NCBI RefSeq assembly: GCF_900116875.1
Contig: NZ_FPCC01000017.1
Location: 1 to 64,000 of the forward strand
Length of the DNA: 64,000 bases
DNA from: Butyrivibrio sp. INlla21
GTDB lineage: Bacteria > Bacillota > Clostridia > Lachnospirales > Lachnospiraceae
Direction: 5' to 3'
Part shown: piece after piece, positions 62,420 to 64,000 of the stretch
How positions within the stretch are numbered: the first letter of the stretch is position 1
Layout: the number at the start of each line of letters is the position of its first letter
Translations under genes and position numbers: made by a program
The notes under the pieces: model-generated
The model's input: only the letters and a program-made list of their open reading frames with translations
The model's database searches: none
What the model was told of the DNA's origin: nothing

Positions 62420-63349
62420 ATGCAAACAGTTGATGTAATTATACCTACTTACAAACCTGATATATCTCTTTTTACCCTGATCGAGGATCTCGAGAAGCAG
62501 TCACATTCTCCCGAGCACATCATCATTGTGAATACGGAAGAGAAGTACTGGAACGAGTTAAAAGAAAAATCGGGTGTTGATATTACTGCGAAATTTGACA
62601 ACATCATAGTGAGGCATGTATCCAAAAAAGAGTTTGATCACGGCGAGACGAGAAATCTCGGAGTCTCTCTTTCAAATGCAGAGTTCTTTCTCATGATGAC
62701 TCAGGATGCATTTCCAAGGGACAAGGTACTTATATCGAGTCTCGTTAAGTCTTTTGACAGTGATTCGGCTGCGGCTTATGCAAGACAGTATCCCAAATCG
62801 GATTGCAATCTTGCCGAGAGATATTCGAGGAAGTTCAATTATCCGAACGAGCCTATGAAGAAGACTCAGAAGGATGTTGGGAGGCTTGGGATCAAGACAT
62901 ATTTTTGTTCCAATGTATGTGCCATGTACAAAAGAGAAGTCTATGACAAGATAGGCGGATTTACCCATAAGACTATTTTTAACGAGGATATGGTGTATGC
63001 CGGAACGGCTTGTCAGATGGGATATGCGATCATGTATGTTCCTGAGGCGGGTGTCATTCATTCTCACAACTATACGTACATGCAGCAGTTCCACAGGAAC
63101 TTTGATCTCGGTGTTTCACAGACGGATCATCCGGAGATCTTCGGTGCGATCAAGTCGGAGACTGAGGGCAAAAAAATGGTCAGACAGACCATCGATCATT
63201 TCAAGAACATCGGTAAGCCGTATCTTATACCCGATTATGTGATCATGTGCGGTTTCAGATGGCTTGGATACAAACTGGGAAGAAATTATAAGAAGCTTCC
63301 CCGGAAACTGGTAATTGGTTTTTCAATGAATAAAGAGTACTGGAAGTAG
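62420..63349 (+). CDS. GT2 glycosyltransferase, RfbN/rhamnosyltransferase-like
   Basis: 309 residues. VDVIIPTYKPDISLFTLI begins the GT2 domain; FDHGETRNLGVSLS and MTQDAFPRD are typical of rhamnosyltransferases that use dTDP-rhamnose, and FNEDMVYAG is the acceptor-side motif. GAGG is six bases before ATG 62420; a TTG at 62402 is less likely. It stands just before the (p)ppGpp synthetase and may be cotranscribed with it. Confidence 0.88.
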   Translation: MQTVDVIIPTYKPDISLFTLIEDLEKQSHSPEHIIIVNTEEKYWNELKEKSGVDITAKFDNIIVRHVSKKEFDHGETRNLGVSLSNAEFFLMMTQDAFPRDKVLISSLVKSFDSDSAAAYARQYPKSDCNLAERYSRKFNYPNEPMKKTQKDVGRLGIKTYFCSNVCAMYKREVYDKIGGFTHKTIFNEDMVYAGTACQMGYAIMYVPEAGVIHSHNYTYMQQFHRNFDLGVSQTDHPEIFGAIKSETEGKKMVRQTIDHFKNIGKPYLIPDYVIMCGFRWLGYKLGRNYKKLPRKLVIGFSMNKEYWK

Positions 63350-63364
63350 TACTTGGAGAAAAAG

Positions 63365-64000
63365 ATGGAATTGGATCTTGCGGGAAGCAATATTAATATA
63401 TCTGATGATATAAACTCCTGGGAAGAAGTTAATCTTCTCTATAATTCTGCGCTTAAGCAGATAAGGACCAAGATTGAGATCCTCAATGAGGAGTTTCAGG
63501 AGGTTCACAGATATAATCCCATAGAGCACATTAAGTTCAGGCTGAAAGAGCCTGAGAGCATAGTTAAAAAACTCAGAAGGAACGGATACGAGTCGACCAT
63601 AGCCAATATGGTGCGTTATGTCAATGATATCGCGGGTATTCGTATTATCTGTTCATTTACTTCCGATATATACAGGATTGCCGAGATGATCAGCAATCAG
63701 AAGGATATCCAGGTGCTTACCATCAAGGATTATATTATGAATCCCAAGGCGAGCGGATACAGAAGCTATCATATGATAGTTTCCATTCCTGTTTATCTTT
63801 CGGACAGGATAGTCAACGTCAAAGTTGAGATACAGATCAGAACCGTAGCGATGGATTTCTGGGCTTCACTCGAGCACAAGATTCAGTATAAATTCGAATC
63901 AAAGGCTCCGGCCCACATCAATTCAGAGCTATACGAGTGCGCAAGAATGGTAGCGGATCTCGATGCACGTATGTTGTCGCTTAATGATGAAATTCAGGCG
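63365..64000 (+). CDS. small (p)ppGpp synthetase (RelP/RelQ-like), partial
   Basis: 212 codons visible; it continues past the window edge. The N-terminal helix bundle reads into HRYNPIEHIKFRLKEPESI, then DIAGIRIICSF, IMNPKASGYRSYHMIV and VEIQIRTVAMDFWASLEHK, the conserved RelA/SpoT synthetase motifs without a hydrolase domain. It makes (p)ppGpp from GTP/GDP and ATP, a stress alarm. GGAG is before the ATG, 15 bases after the preceding gene. The product could connect envelope work to nutrient stress, though the link is only positional. Confidence 0.92.
   Translation, partial: MELDLAGSNINISDDINSWEEVNLLYNSALKQIRTKIEILNEEFQEVHRYNPIEHIKFRLKEPESIVKKLRRNGYESTIANMVRYVNDIAGIRIICSFTSDIYRIAEMISNQKDIQVLTIKDYIMNPKASGYRSYHMIVSIPVYLSDRIVNVKVEIQIRTVAMDFWASLEHKIQYKFESKAPAHINSELYECARMVADLDARMLSLNDEIQA

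Overview
The window looks like a chromosomal cell-envelope locus of a low-to-mid GC Firmicute, most likely a Lachnospiraceae member of the Butyrivibrio or Pseudobutyrivibrio type. This is an inference from protein flavour (an IspD/TarI-like enzyme, LicD, split DUF6077-type proteins, MBOAT/SGNH pairs, LCP, GH25), GGAG-type ribosome binding sites and Gram-positive polymer chemistry. Nearly all of the 64 kb makes, exports, decorates or anchors surface polysaccharides. I see no tRNA, rRNA or CRISPR array.

Left part (1-13.6 kb). An IS66 remnant ends inside the 3' end of a leftward operon of three genes: two paralogous proteins of about 920 residues that fuse a YidC/Oxa1-like membrane domain to an LTA-synthase/sulfatase-like domain, with a CDP-glycerol glycerophosphotransferase-like gene between them. 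Divergent from it is a six-gene phosphonate operon: PEP mutase with an N-terminal cytidylyltransferase domain, a phosphoesterase, a nucleotide-sugar epimerase, a second nucleotidyltransferase, a Rossmann oxidoreductase and phosphonopyruvate decarboxylase. No aminotransferase is present, so the product need not be aminoethylphosphonate. Together these genes suggest a phosphonate- or phosphodiester-modified surface polymer.

Middle part (13.6-37.5 kb). This holds a PseB-like dehydratase; a HipA-like kinase plus HTH partner under a promoter flanked by two identical palindromes; an SGNH lipoprotein; an FAD oxidoreductase; a DPM1-type glycosyltransferase; two MBOAT acyltransferases, each with an SGNH partner; uridine kinase; GT-C-like membrane proteins; LicD with an IspD/TarI-like cytidylyltransferase; and a pair of EmrE/ArnEF-type transporters. 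Two copies of an 80-nt leader element, whose stems covary, sit in front of the DPM1-like and licD genes. Two intergenic arrays of 52/53-bp hairpin units and one of 68-bp units occupy the long non-coding gaps.

Right part (37.5-64 kb). A very large membrane-anchored GH25 muramidase with an acidic cytoplasmic tail comes first, then rfbB-rfbA-rfbC, a Wzm/Wzt-type ABC exporter whose ATPase has a carbohydrate-binding-like C-terminus, a methyltransferase-kinase fusion resembling WbdD, a run of GT2 glycosyltransferases, phosphoglucomutase, an initiating sugar-1-phosphate transferase and an LCP ligase. This is a full ABC-dependent synthesis, termination, export and wall-attachment route. The window ends inside a small (p)ppGpp synthetase gene.
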